Position numbers and translations under genes: made by a program | Notes under the pieces: generated by a model | What the model was told of the DNA's origin: nothing | Databases searched by the model: none | Seen by the model: only the letters and a program-made list of their open reading frames with translations | Shown here: piece after piece, positions 27,776 to 37,040 of the stretch | Numbering within the stretch: the stretch's first letter is position 1 | How the letters are laid out: every line of letters starts with the position of its first letter | DNA from: Bin94 sp965215535 | GTDB lineage: Bacteria; Gemmatimonadota; Gemmatimonadetes; Longimicrobiales; Gaopeijiaceae | Direction of reading: 5' to 3' | DNA length: 64,000 nt | NCBI GenBank assembly: GCA_965215535.1 | Contig: OZ244063.1 | Span: 1,240,001 to 1,304,000 of the forward strand

Positions 27776-27800
27776 TGCACAGGAATTGTGAAGCTGTGCA
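27776..27800. terminator. Small inverted repeat between converging genes
   Basis: TGCACAG (27776-27782) and CTGTGCA (27794-27800) form a 7-bp stem with an 11-base loop in the 87-base gap between two converging coding regions. A nearby TTGTGCAAAAC could pair alternatively with GTTGCACA. There is no long T run. Confidence 0.35.
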
Positions 27801-27839
27801 GGATCCGCAGTTGTGCAAAACGTTCCGCTCAGAACAGCG

Positions 27840-28550
27840 TCAGCGCAATCCCGGCAATGACGGTCCGTCCCCGCTCCGCATAATTGTCGTCACATGCAGA
27901 TTGAGATTGTGGTTGACGCGAAGCCCGAAGATGCCCTCGGTCGCAAGCTCGGCGCGGGCTCCTGTACCGCTCCACAACCGCTCGCCGTTGACACTCAGGT
28001 GGAGATCGTCGCCAACCGCCTCCAGCACCAGAAGATTGCGTGCGGTGGCATCGCCCCTGGCGCGCTCCGCAAACGATGCAATGGCCGGGTGCGGAGTCCA
28101 ATCCTGCACGGTTTCGGTTTCGGCACCACTCCTCGTCTTGACCAGAAATTCGCCACCCTCGCGCAGCAGAAAGTAGCTGTAGCGCTGACCCTCGCCCTGC
28201 AGATCGACGCCGCCCACAAAGAAGCCGAAGGCCTCGCGGCGACCTTCCGGATCGAAGAGAAAGATCTCGGACTCGATGCGAAAGTCGCCCGTCGCAACCG
28301 AATCCGGGTGCCATGCGATCAGCGCCGGCCCGGTGGTGATGTGCATCCCCGGAGACATTGTGACCAGATAGAGATCTTCCGCCGATGCATTCGCGCGGTC
28401 GAAGCGCGTCTGCCAACCCTCGGGAAGGGGAAGCTCTTCTGCGGTCTGGGCCGCAGTTGCGGGGGCTGTGGCCGCGACAAGGGCTGCGGCGAAAACGATG
28501 GCGGCGCGCACGGGCTGCACAAGTCCCGATGTCAATTGTTTGGGTGTCAT
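27840..28550 (-). CDS. Secreted protein with a concanavalin-A-like (DUF1080/LamG-type) fold
   Basis: 236 residues with a signal peptide (AAIVFAAALVAATAPATAAQ). The mature part has the strand pattern of ConA-like lectin/glucanase folds related to DUF1080: GDFRIESEIFLFDPEGRREAFGFFVGG, then YSYFLLREGGEFLVKTRSG, and LLVLEAVGDDLHLSVNGERLW. An AGGAGG site lies 7 bases upstream of the ATG at 28550, so the start is firm. The function may be binding or hydrolysis of a glycan; no catalytic residues can be assigned. It is downstream of addA on the same strand, with a 173-base gap. Confidence 0.65.
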   Translation of the reverse strand: MTPKQLTSGLVQPVRAAIVFAAALVAATAPATAAQTAEELPLPEGWQTRFDRANASAEDLYLVTMSPGMHITTGPALIAWHPDSVATGDFRIESEIFLFDPEGRREAFGFFVGGVDLQGEGQRYSYFLLREGGEFLVKTRSGAETETVQDWTPHPAIASFAERARGDATARNLLVLEAVGDDLHLSVNGERLWSGTGARAELATEGIFGLRVNHNLNLHVTTIMRSGDGPSLPGLR

Positions 28551-28723
28551 TCCAATCCTCCTGCGGTGTCGGTGTTCGGAGTCAATAGTATAGGGAAGGG
28601 GGGTTGCGCGCGCACCCCGTTGTTCCGGCCAGGAGAGGGGCCGGCCCGCGCAGGGGCCGGATCGGCGGGCAGATCCTGCCTGGCTGGCGCGAAGGGAAGA
28701 CGCGGCTGTACGGCCCCCCAATC

Positions 28724-31700
28724 TTACCAGGATTCCACGCGCCCCTGTGCGGTAAAGACCAGAATGCGCTCGCATACCGATTCGCCGGTCAGGCGCTCCC
28801 AGCAGCGGGCATAGAGATCGACCTGTCTGCGGTACTGCGCCACCCGGGCCCCGAAGTGGGGATCATCGCCCGAATCGGTTTTGTAGTCGGCGATCACCCA
28901 TCCACTCTCGTCGCGAAAGACCAGATCAATCACCCCCTCCAAAAGCTCGGGCAGGGGCGCATCGGCATCCATATCCGTCACCGCAAAGGGAAGCTCGGTG
29001 TAGCGTTCGGGGCTGGCCATGGCGCGCCGCCACAGCTCCGATCCGCGCACTGCGGCCACGAGCCCCAGCAGGGTGTCGAGCTCGACGGGTTCGCCGTCCG
29101 GGTCGAGGTCGCGCCCGCGCTCCACGAGAAGGTCGCGGGCAAGGTTCCTGAGAGCGACGCCCCCCAGGTCTTCGGCCTGGGCCAGCACCTCGTGCACAAC
29201 ATTGCCCCACTCCAGTCCCCCCGTCTGCGGTCGCTCCCCCGTCGCCTCGAAGAATTCGCCCTGCAGACCCATCTCTCTCTGCTGCTGCGTCTGTTGCCCT
29301 TCATCCGCCACCGCCTGGCCCTTCACCCGGGCCGTCACCGTTTCCAGGCGGTAGCTCCGGGCGCGGCTTTGCTCCAGTGCGCTCCGGGCCGCGGCCACCC
29401 CCTCGCCCAGATTCCGCTCCGGATCGAGCGCGGCCGCCGCAGGCGGATTCCCGCCCGGCAGAACGGCCAGCACGGCCGCATTGCACGCGAGCCCGGGGAG
29501 CTCATCCCCTTCTTCGGCCCGGGACGCATTCGCGCGCACCCGATCGCCATCTTCTTGCGGTTCATCGTCATTCGGCCCGGTTCCGTTCGGGTCGGCCACC
29601 CACACCCGCTCCTGTCCCACCCGCGCGGCTTCCTTCCGAACCCAATCCTCGATCTCCTTCCAGGGCAAGCGCTGGTTCCTTTGGGGATTCTTCGTCGAGC
29701 TTGCAATCCACAGTTCGTGCTTGGCGCGGGTGGCCGCCACATAGAGCAACCGCACAAATTCGGCTTGTGCAAACTCCTCTTCGCGCGCGGCCAGAGCATT
29801 CCAGTTGAGGGGTTGTGCAATCACCTCGCTCCGGCCAAAGCTCTGCCTGGCCACAATCGGAAAGGCGCCCCGGGCAGCGCCGCCCTCTTCGCGCGAAACA
29901 TGCAGCGTGGCCGGCCAGTTGTTGACGGGAAGCGGGGCTGCCAGAAAGACGACTTCGGCTTCGAGTCCCTTGGCGCGATGCAGATTCATGAGGCGCACGC
30001 AGTCGGGTCGGTCGGGGACCAGTGGCGCCTCGGCGTCATCCCAGGCGAGCGCGGTCTGCATGGCATCGACGGCTCCGGCCAGCGAGGCGTCGCCCGCAAG
30101 CGCCCGCGCCCGCACCGCATCGAGCAGATAGCTCAAGGCCCCGGCCCGCAGCGCCCCCAGCGTTTCGGCGGCAGCCAGCGGAAAGAGACCGATCTCGTCC
30201 ACCAGGCGTTCGGCGGTCACATCGGCGCTCTCCAGGCGCGCCCTCTCCCACCAGCGGTGCAGCGTGCCCAGCGCGTCGGCCACCTCGCACTCTCCCTCGG
30301 GCGCGCGGTCGATGACAAAACGGCCCTTCCCGTCGCGGTAGCGCACAATGCGATCGAGGGGGATGCCGAAGAAGGGGCCGGTCAGAACCCCCAGCGCATG
30401 AACCTCGTGCTCGGGGTCGGCCAGGCAGCGAAAGAGCAGCAGAAAGGCGGCGAGCTCGACCTCGAAGCCGATGCCTGCACCCGAAACCTCGAAGGGCAGA
30501 TTGCGATCCTCGAGCGCGCGCGCGTAGCTGCCCAGGTGGCGTCTGCGCTGGGTGAGGATCATGAAGTCGGCGGGCGTTCGTTCTCCCGATTCCACGCGGC
30601 GGGCGATCTCTGCGGCGATGATGGTTGCATCGTCGGCGATCACCTCGATCTGCTTCTTTCCGCAGACAGGATAGACGGCCACAAGGCCGCGACCCTCATT
30701 GCGGGTGCGCAGCGGAGCGAAGCTGGCCTGTACGCCGCCGGATATTGTGATATCGCTGCGATTTTTTACAGGATCTTCGCGCGGCGTTGTGACATTGTCG
30801 TCGGAATCGGCGCTGTGATCACAATGTATTGTGTCATGGTCAGACAATATTGTGATATCGGCGCCTTCGCCCCGCGGAAAACCCTCTTCGCAATCGAAGA
30901 CGCCCTCGACAAGGCGGCCAAAGTCGCCCAGTGAGCGAAAATTGGAGACCAGTTCGAGCACTTCGCCAAATTCGCGAAAGCGCGTCTTAACAAATTCATA
31001 GAGGGTAATGTCGGCGCGACGGAAGCGGTAGATGCTCTGCTTGGGATCGCCCACCACAAAGAGGGCGCCGGGACGAGGCAACACCGCGCGCCAGTCGTTG
31101 CCATTGCTCTCGGGGTCGCTGGCCAGAAGCAACAGAATTTCGGCCTGCAGCGGATCGGTGTCCTGAAACTCGTCCACCAGAATGTAGCGGTAGCGTTCGC
31201 CCAGATCGCGACGAGCGCCGGGGTGGTTGCGGAGCAGATCGGCTGCACAGACCAGCAGATCCTGAAAGGTGAGCTGGCCCTGCCTGCGCCGGTCGGTCGC
31301 ATAGGCATCGGCGGCGCCCCCGGCCACAGCGAGCGCCACCGGATAGCGCCACGCCCACCACTGACGAAGCAGACGGTCGGCGCGGCTCCCATCCTGCGCA
31401 AATGCGGTCAAATCCAGTCCCAGCTCCTTTGCCTGCGCCTTCCCGGCGGCGGTATCGGCCCAGCGCTTCTGGGTGGGTTTGTGGTTTTTGGCATGAAGCC
31501 GCTGCAGCGCGCCGAAGAAGACGGTCGGGTCGTTCCAGTCGAGTGTGCGCCGCATGTAGAGAAGGGTGCGAATGCGTTTGGCAACATCGTCCCATCCGCC
31601 CTCGGGTTCGCGCTCGGGCAACAACAGATCGGCCCGGTCGAGAAGGGCATTCAGCTCGGCCCGCACCGCCTCCATGGCATCGGCGTCGGGGAACGCGGCC

Positions 31701-32335
31701 GTTTCGGTCAAAAACTCCACATCGGGGTGCTCGACAAGTTCGTTGTAGGCATCCTGAAGGCGCTCGGGGGCGATGCCTGCACGCGCCAGATCGGCCAGCC
31801 GCGGGTCTTCGTCGGCGGCCAGGCGCTCCAGATAGTCGGTCCAGAAGGTGCGCTGGGCCCGGGCGGCCTCGGTTTCCTGAAGCTCGCGGAAGCCGGGGTC
31901 GAGATCGGCCTCCAGCGGCCTCTCGCGCAGCAGCTTGGCGCAGAAGGAGTGAATGGTGCCCAGGAATGCGGCATCGATCTCCTGAATCGCGGCCTCCAAC
32001 CGGCCCGCGAGAGACGACGACGGCTCTGCCCTGGCCAGATGATCTTCCAGACGAAGCTGAAAGCGCTGCCGGAGCTCGGCCGCCGCCATGCGCGTAAAGG
32101 TGACGGCGGCAATTTCCCGCACCTCGCAGCGTCCGGTGACGACGAGCGCGGCCATGCGGTCGATCAGCGAGGTCGTCTTCCCCGAACCGGCGCCGGCCTC
32201 AACCAGAAGGGTGGCGTCCAGATCCTCGCGAATGCGGCCGCGGGCATCGTCGTCGGGGGGCGGAGCGGTGGCGGAGGCGTCAGGGGCGAGCCGTGCATAG
32301 CGCAACCGAGGCGCGCCCGGGGGTGGCGAGCTCAT
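28724..32335 (-). CDS. addA: ATP-dependent helicase/nuclease subunit A (AddA-type, UvrD-like)
   Basis: 1203 residues, similar in length to Firmicutes AddA. It has Walker A VEAGAGSGKTTSLIDR (Lys53), LVDEFQDTDPLQAEIL (about 387), further UvrD helicase blocks (VRLMNLHRAKGLEAEVVFLA, LLYVAATRAKHELWI), and a C-terminal PD-(D/E)XK nuclease with LEGVIDLVFRDESGWVIADYKTD near 1150. With AddB it processes double-strand breaks for RecA loading. The start overlaps the AddB stop (ATGA at 32332-32335), showing translational coupling. A 35-codon segment at about residues 492-531 is AT-rich, rich in palindromes and bounded by 14-bp direct repeats; it looks like an in-frame insertion. Confidence 0.92.
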   Translation of the reverse strand: MSSPPPGAPRLRYARLAPDASATAPPPDDDARGRIREDLDATLLVEAGAGSGKTTSLIDRMAALVVTGRCEVREIAAVTFTRMAAAELRQRFQLRLEDHLARAEPSSSLAGRLEAAIQEIDAAFLGTIHSFCAKLLRERPLEADLDPGFRELQETEAARAQRTFWTDYLERLAADEDPRLADLARAGIAPERLQDAYNELVEHPDVEFLTETAAFPDADAMEAVRAELNALLDRADLLLPEREPEGGWDDVAKRIRTLLYMRRTLDWNDPTVFFGALQRLHAKNHKPTQKRWADTAAGKAQAKELGLDLTAFAQDGSRADRLLRQWWAWRYPVALAVAGGAADAYATDRRRQGQLTFQDLLVCAADLLRNHPGARRDLGERYRYILVDEFQDTDPLQAEILLLLASDPESNGNDWRAVLPRPGALFVVGDPKQSIYRFRRADITLYEFVKTRFREFGEVLELVSNFRSLGDFGRLVEGVFDCEEGFPRGEGADITILSDHDTIHCDHSADSDDNVTTPREDPVKNRSDITISGGVQASFAPLRTRNEGRGLVAVYPVCGKKQIEVIADDATIIAAEIARRVESGERTPADFMILTQRRRHLGSYARALEDRNLPFEVSGAGIGFEVELAAFLLLFRCLADPEHEVHALGVLTGPFFGIPLDRIVRYRDGKGRFVIDRAPEGECEVADALGTLHRWWERARLESADVTAERLVDEIGLFPLAAAETLGALRAGALSYLLDAVRARALAGDASLAGAVDAMQTALAWDDAEAPLVPDRPDCVRLMNLHRAKGLEAEVVFLAAPLPVNNWPATLHVSREEGGAARGAFPIVARQSFGRSEVIAQPLNWNALAAREEEFAQAEFVRLLYVAATRAKHELWIASSTKNPQRNQRLPWKEIEDWVRKEAARVGQERVWVADPNGTGPNDDEPQEDGDRVRANASRAEEGDELPGLACNAAVLAVLPGGNPPAAAALDPERNLGEGVAAARSALEQSRARSYRLETVTARVKGQAVADEGQQTQQQREMGLQGEFFEATGERPQTGGLEWGNVVHEVLAQAEDLGGVALRNLARDLLVERGRDLDPDGEPVELDTLLGLVAAVRGSELWRRAMASPERYTELPFAVTDMDADAPLPELLEGVIDLVFRDESGWVIADYKTDSGDDPHFGARVAQYRRQVDLYARCWERLTGESVCERILVFTAQGRVESW
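30742..30860. repeat. In-frame, repeat-bounded palindrome-rich segment within addA
   Basis: The 14-mer ATATTGTGATATCG occurs at 30742-30755 and 30847-30860, exactly 105 bases apart (35 codons). Between them lie TGTGATCACA, CACAATGTATTGTG and several TTGTGA words. On the protein, DITI occurs at both boundaries and the region between is hydrophilic (DHDTIHCDHSADSDDN). The local composition is clearly more AT-rich than the rest of addA. Confidence 0.7.
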
Positions 32336-35300
32336 TCCTGCGAATCGCTTTCCCAGGCACGCACCCGGGCCAGGGGCTCAAGCTCGGCATGGTCGTTGCG
32401 ATTGCGCGCAGTCCACTCCGAAAAAGGGCCGCCCTCGACCTGGTTCCAGCGTCCCATCTTCACTCCGCAGAGCTCGGTGTAGTCGCAAAACCTGCAATCC
32501 TGTTTGGGATCGTTGGTGGCGGGGAACCACCCCTGCAGCGGGCCCGCGAGCAGAGTCGCAATCAGTCTGTCTCCCCCCTCCAGCTCCTCGCTCTCGTAGC
32601 GGCGGATCCGGTTTTCGCCCGTGCGGCTGGGAAAGTGGTACTCCATGGCGACAACGGGCAGCCCGAGCCCCTCTGCAACCGCAGCCGCATAGACAAGATG
32701 TTGCAACCGTCGCCCGCCATCGTAGATCTTCGATTTGCCGCCCTGCCGGTCCATGCCCGTCTTGTAATCCACCACACAGACGCCGCCATCCGCGCGGTCC
32801 ACCCGGTCCACCGCGCCTCGCACCGCAATCGAGTCCTGCCCCACCGCAATGCGCAGCTCTTCTTCGGCCCCGAACGTCCACTCCAGGTGCAGCCATTCAG
32901 GGGCCTGTTCGCGGATCATCTCGACAAAGGAGCGGGCATCGTCGCGCATCGCGTCAAGCTCCCACCTCTGCACCGCCGTGCTGGGTGTGGGAATGTGCAG
33001 GAGCGCCCTTTGGGCCTCGCTCTCCACCACCTCAAGGGCAATCCCGGCAAGAGCGTCGTCGTTGGGGCCGAGCGTCTGCTGTGCGGCTTTGCGCAGCGTC
33101 TCCTCGAAGACCTTGTGCAAAATGTGGCCGCGCTGAAGTGCATTCAGCCAGCGTTCGGGATCGAATTCGGGGTCGTCGGGGGGAAAGACGCCGAGAATTC
33201 GACTGAAGAGGAAGCGGCGCGGACAGCGTCCCAGGCTCTCGAGCGCGCTGGCAGAGAGGATCTTCTCGCGGATCAGCGTCTGATAGGAGAGGGGGGGATC
33301 GTGCGTGCCCAGGAAGCCGGTGGCGGGGGTGGGAATATCGTCACGAAGCGCCCTCTGCATGGCAATTCCCGCAGCCAGGCGGGGAAACTCGCGCGAAATG
33401 GCGTCAACTCCATTGAGAAGCACGCCCTCGGGAGTGGCGAGGGCGCGGAGCCAGACGTCGCTGCGATCCAGATCGACACGGCCACGCGCGCGCGGAAGCC
33501 GCGACTCGGTTTCGCCCAGCTCCCGCTTCAGATCCTGAAAGTCCAGGCGCGCGTTCCCCGACCGCAGCCGCAACGCCTGCAGCATCTCGGGGGCGGGGGT
33601 TACCGTGCGGCTCTCGCAGGGATTCCACGAGGCGTAGCTCAGGGAAACCCACCCGCGCAGGCGCGCAAAGAGTTGTGCAAAGTTGAAGCGGGACTCCTGC
33701 GCCCGGTCGGCGGCCAGCGGAAGAGCGGTTTCGGCCAACCGGCGGCGTTCGCGGTCGCCCAGAAGGGGATCTTCGTAGAGAGAACCCGAGAGCGCGGTGG
33801 CGTCGAGCCCCACAAGAAAGGTGAAGGGCCGGCCGGTGGCCCCGCCATGACGAAGGTCGGCAAGGTGCAGATGACCCGGGACGGCGCTCCAGGGGGCCAC
33901 TCCCTCGGTGCGCGGGGTGGGAACGCGAATTGCGAGACAGGATTCGACGATCGCGGCCGCAGAGGCGAAATCGGTCTTGCGGGTTCCCGTGGCGGCAATG
34001 CGCTCCAGGAGGTGCAGAAGACGCCTCAGCGCCGATTCGTCGGTTTCGTTGCCGGGGCGCATGCACTTGAGCAGAACCGTAATGGCGGTGGCGATTTCGG
34101 AGGGCGAGAGCCGGGGCGCAGAGGAATCGGCGGCGTGGGTGCGATCGGCCGGGTTGGGAAGGGCAGGAATCGCGTCGATCACCGGATGAAGGAGTTTCCG
34201 CAGCGCCCGCAGACGCTTGCCTTCGCGCTCTCTGCGATCGGCAAACTTCTCTTCGCTCTCGAAGCGGCCGGGCGATCTCTCCTCCAGAGCGTCCAGGGCC
34301 CGGTCGATCGCCAATCGGTAGCGTTCGCGCCCCCAGCCGATTCGCTGGCGCCTGAGTGTGCGCGCAAGCCAGGGCCCCCCCTCGTTTTGATAAGGGCGCG
34401 GCGGACGAATGTCGTCGGATTCGATGAGGGCGCGGATGATCGATTCCTGAAAGCCGCTCCGCACCCAGCGAAACCAGGTTGCGACCACGCGGCCGGGTCG
34501 GGTGCGCTCAACCGGGAGCCCGACCGCAAAGGTGACCGGAACGCCAATCGCTTCGGCCAGGGCGTGGAGCGCAGAACCGTAGGCGGCCGGGTCGGCGGCA
34601 ACGATCTCGACCTGATCCCAGCGCGCACCCATGGCGATGGCGCGTCGCAAGACGCCCCGCAACTCGTCGCTGATCGAGGCCGCCGAGAAGAGGTCGATCT
34701 CAAGTCTGGCTGCGCCATCGGGCAGGGGGGTCGCGACCGCATGCAGCAAGCTTCCCGATCCCTGCACCGCGGTCGCTCCCTGCGGAGCGTCTTCGGGAGC
34801 GGAGGCATTCCGGTCGGGTTGCAGAATACCGGCCGGCGGGTCGATCCCGAGCGAAGGATCGTTGGCAAGGACACGCGCGCCGCGCCGTTGCAGCTCGCCC
34901 AGAAAGCGACCGGCGAGGCCGCGACTGCCCAGCCCCGGAATCAGATGAATTGGCAAATCCGAGGGAAGCGGTTGCATCGCCAGCGGCTGTACATGCGCGC
35001 GTCGGAGCGTTGAGGAGTCGTCCTCTTCGGGGTCGGCCGGGCCGATGTCCGTCCTGCGCAGTTCGTGTATTGCCGTATCCAAAACGCCGGCGGTATCGGT
35101 GCAGTTGTGTTCGCGCAGAAGACCCGCAAAGGCGTGCAGCACATGGATCACCAGACGCTGCTTTTCGGAGGGGCGACGCCGGGACAGGGAATTTGATGGT
35201 TGTTCGGTCCGATTTGCGCGTACTGCGGGTCCGGACCCAATGCCCGCCAGACGCAATGCCACAACCGAGTTGCGCACCGCATCGCGAAAGCCCATCCGCT

Positions 35301-35754
35301 CGGTCTGGTTGCGGAAGGAAGCAAAGCCGCCACGCGCCATTGTCCGGTCGATCGCCTCTTCGAGCAGGGCGCGCTCCTCGAAGGAATCGATCACGCGCAC
35401 CCCCTTCAGAGCCAGGGGCCGGGCGGCATACTTCAGAGCCAGGCGGCCGGGTGTGGTGACCTCGAAGCCGAGCCACGAGGAACCTCGAAGCGCAAGCTGG
35501 CGCAGCAATTCGCGACCCTCGCCCCGGGTGCGGGCTACAAGGATCCGACGGGTGCGCCCCTCCCGGGCCACAAGTTCCGCGAGTGCGCGCAGAAGGGCCG
35601 AGGGAGCCGCAAGCGGGGCCTCTTCGCCCGGTGCCGGGTTTGGAGAGGGAGCGTCGGACGACGAGGGCGCCTCATCTGCGGGCGAAGCGGGATTGTCGCC
35701 CTCGCGGCGGGGCGCGGAATCGGCATCGTTCAGGTTGAGCTTGAGTTGGTGCAT
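32332..35754 (-). CDS. addB: Helicase/nuclease subunit B (AddB-type)
   Basis: 1140 residues. The N-terminal part corresponds to the inactivated helicase half of AddB, and the C-terminal part is a RecB-type nuclease with GAVDRVDRADGGVCVVDYKTG (about residue 998). The four cysteines of the AddB iron-sulfur staple are present: one in LGRCPRRFLFSR (about 843) and three in CRFCDYTELCG (about 1085-1096). The two C-terminal subunit features and the coupled addA make the assignment strong although AddB sequences diverge widely. The start at 35754 follows AGATATAGC rather than a ribosome site; a TATATC box lies just upstream, so the message may have almost no leader. An acidic, Ser/Pro-rich linker occupies residues about 10-50. 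Confidence 0.88.
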   Translation of the reverse strand: MHQLKLNLNDADSAPRREGDNPASPADEAPSSSDAPSPNPAPGEEAPLAAPSALLRALAELVAREGRTRRILVARTRGEGRELLRQLALRGSSWLGFEVTTPGRLALKYAARPLALKGVRVIDSFEERALLEEAIDRTMARGGFASFRNQTERMGFRDAVRNSVVALRLAGIGSGPAVRANRTEQPSNSLSRRRPSEKQRLVIHVLHAFAGLLREHNCTDTAGVLDTAIHELRRTDIGPADPEEDDSSTLRRAHVQPLAMQPLPSDLPIHLIPGLGSRGLAGRFLGELQRRGARVLANDPSLGIDPPAGILQPDRNASAPEDAPQGATAVQGSGSLLHAVATPLPDGAARLEIDLFSAASISDELRGVLRRAIAMGARWDQVEIVAADPAAYGSALHALAEAIGVPVTFAVGLPVERTRPGRVVATWFRWVRSGFQESIIRALIESDDIRPPRPYQNEGGPWLARTLRRQRIGWGRERYRLAIDRALDALEERSPGRFESEEKFADRREREGKRLRALRKLLHPVIDAIPALPNPADRTHAADSSAPRLSPSEIATAITVLLKCMRPGNETDESALRRLLHLLERIAATGTRKTDFASAAAIVESCLAIRVPTPRTEGVAPWSAVPGHLHLADLRHGGATGRPFTFLVGLDATALSGSLYEDPLLGDRERRRLAETALPLAADRAQESRFNFAQLFARLRGWVSLSYASWNPCESRTVTPAPEMLQALRLRSGNARLDFQDLKRELGETESRLPRARGRVDLDRSDVWLRALATPEGVLLNGVDAISREFPRLAAGIAMQRALRDDIPTPATGFLGTHDPPLSYQTLIREKILSASALESLGRCPRRFLFSRILGVFPPDDPEFDPERWLNALQRGHILHKVFEETLRKAAQQTLGPNDDALAGIALEVVESEAQRALLHIPTPSTAVQRWELDAMRDDARSFVEMIREQAPEWLHLEWTFGAEEELRIAVGQDSIAVRGAVDRVDRADGGVCVVDYKTGMDRQGGKSKIYDGGRRLQHLVYAAAVAEGLGLPVVAMEYHFPSRTGENRIRRYESEELEGGDRLIATLLAGPLQGWFPATNDPKQDCRFCDYTELCGVKMGRWNQVEGGPFSEWTARNRNDHAELEPLARVRAWESDSQE

Positions 35755-35782
35755 GGAGAAAGATATAGCAGCGGCCAATCCC

Positions 35783-36876
35783 CTACCTGGCCTGCAGTGC
35801 GATGACTTGCGGGTACATCCCCCCGGCAACGATGCCGATGAACCCTTCAGCCGTCAGAGCAAGCTGGGACAGAGGCACGGGCAACAGCATCGAACCCAGG
35901 TACTGGCCGGTCGTTGACTCGTAGCGATCCAACTCCCAATAGTTGCCCGCAAGGACACGGTGTCGCTTCGCATCGCCACATCACGCGCCACTCGACCCGG
36001 ACGATCGCGATAGCCGACCCGAAAGCCGGTCCTTCCTCCCGTCAGGCCGCCCGTTTCAACTTCCGGGAAGTCGGAATGGCGAACATAGGGGTAGGGTGCG
36101 GACACGCTGTCGTTGAAAACGAAGAAGCCGTTCCCCAGCCCAAACCCGAACACCCACCATCGACCACCGCTTGACGACGGAGATCGGGCACCCGCGATAC
36201 TCCCAACCGTCTGAAAAAAGGACATCGAACGAAAGCCATCCCAGGGAAGCGGGACGAGCCCGTCCACTTCCCCTTCGGCGGACACGCGCACCCACCGATT
36301 GGCTGCGGGACCCGTTGGCGCGGACTCAAGTGCAGTGAGAGCCGAGGCATGCATGAGCGAGGACAGAATGTAGTCCCCGCCCTCCAGCGACGCGATAGCG
36401 TCCACGTTGATCGTGCCGTCCGGGAGTCCGGCTTCCCGGAGCCACTGTCCGTCTCCCGACAACCATTGCAGCCTGCCGTTGCCGGAATCGGCGAGCACCA
36501 CTTCTCCCTGGACATTTACGTCCAGATCCCGAACATGGTCGATTTCTCCGGGTCCATCACCCCTGGTTCCCCACGACCAAACGACCCCTTCGGCCCCCAC
36601 CCTGTGAACTCGCCGACCCAGCAGATCGAGGACCGCAGCGTCGCCGTCCGGGAACGCCGCCACGCGGTCGGCGTTGAGCATGATTGTGTCGCTCGGCCCC
36701 CCGTGCACCCACAACGTATCGAAAGTCAGGCGTCTCGTGACCACCGCTGCCGCCGCTTCGTCGAACAGATTGACTGGAGTCGAGGGAACCGCCTCCACGT
36801 CGCATCCCATCATGGCGAAGGACACCGCCACACCGAAGGCCACTCGGGTTCTCAACACGTGACCGGCTCCATGCAT
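35783..36876 (-). pseudogene. Beta-propeller lipoprotein disrupted by a 1-nt deletion near its 3' end
   Basis: The N-terminus from the ATG at 36876 is a lipoprotein signal (VAVSFAMMGCD), followed by propeller blades (VAAFPDGDAAVLDLLGRRVHRVG, the GTRGDGPGEIDHV turn, LDVNVQGEVVLADSGNGRLQWL). Near 35954 the frame is lost. The as-read frame continues as nonsense (ATIGSWIATSQRPAS...CCCPCLCPSLL) to 35854. Another frame carries the expected ending: LAGNYWELDRYESTTGQYLG, then SMLLPVPLSQLALTAEGFIG and IVAGGMYPQVIALQAR, stopping at 35785-35783. Adding one base around 35954-35956 (GTGTCC to GTGTTCC on the coding strand) restores a continuous protein of about 364 residues. Either a true frameshift or a base error in the sequence. 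Confidence 0.85.
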
Positions 36877-37040
36877 GACAATGATGAGGGTGTCGATTTG
36901 AGGCACATGTGCATTGACTTTTCGGATATCTCTGGATGCCGAGCAAGAAGAATGCCGGTCGGGTGGCGCTTTGCCAGGGAGTGCTTTGGCATGGTCCACG
37001 GACTGCCAGGCGGAAGCCGGTCGCTACCTTTGAAATCCGT

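Noticed and set aside
26655..28550. XRE regulator and neighbour as a toxin-antitoxin or prophage module
   Set aside because: The downstream gene is a secreted ConA-like protein on the opposite strand and no toxin, integrase or phage gene is present.
30742..30860. CRP/FNR-type binding sites (TTGTGA words, TGTGATCACA) in addA
   Set aside because: They lie in the middle of a coding region with no start downstream on either strand; a repeat-bounded insert explains the cluster better.
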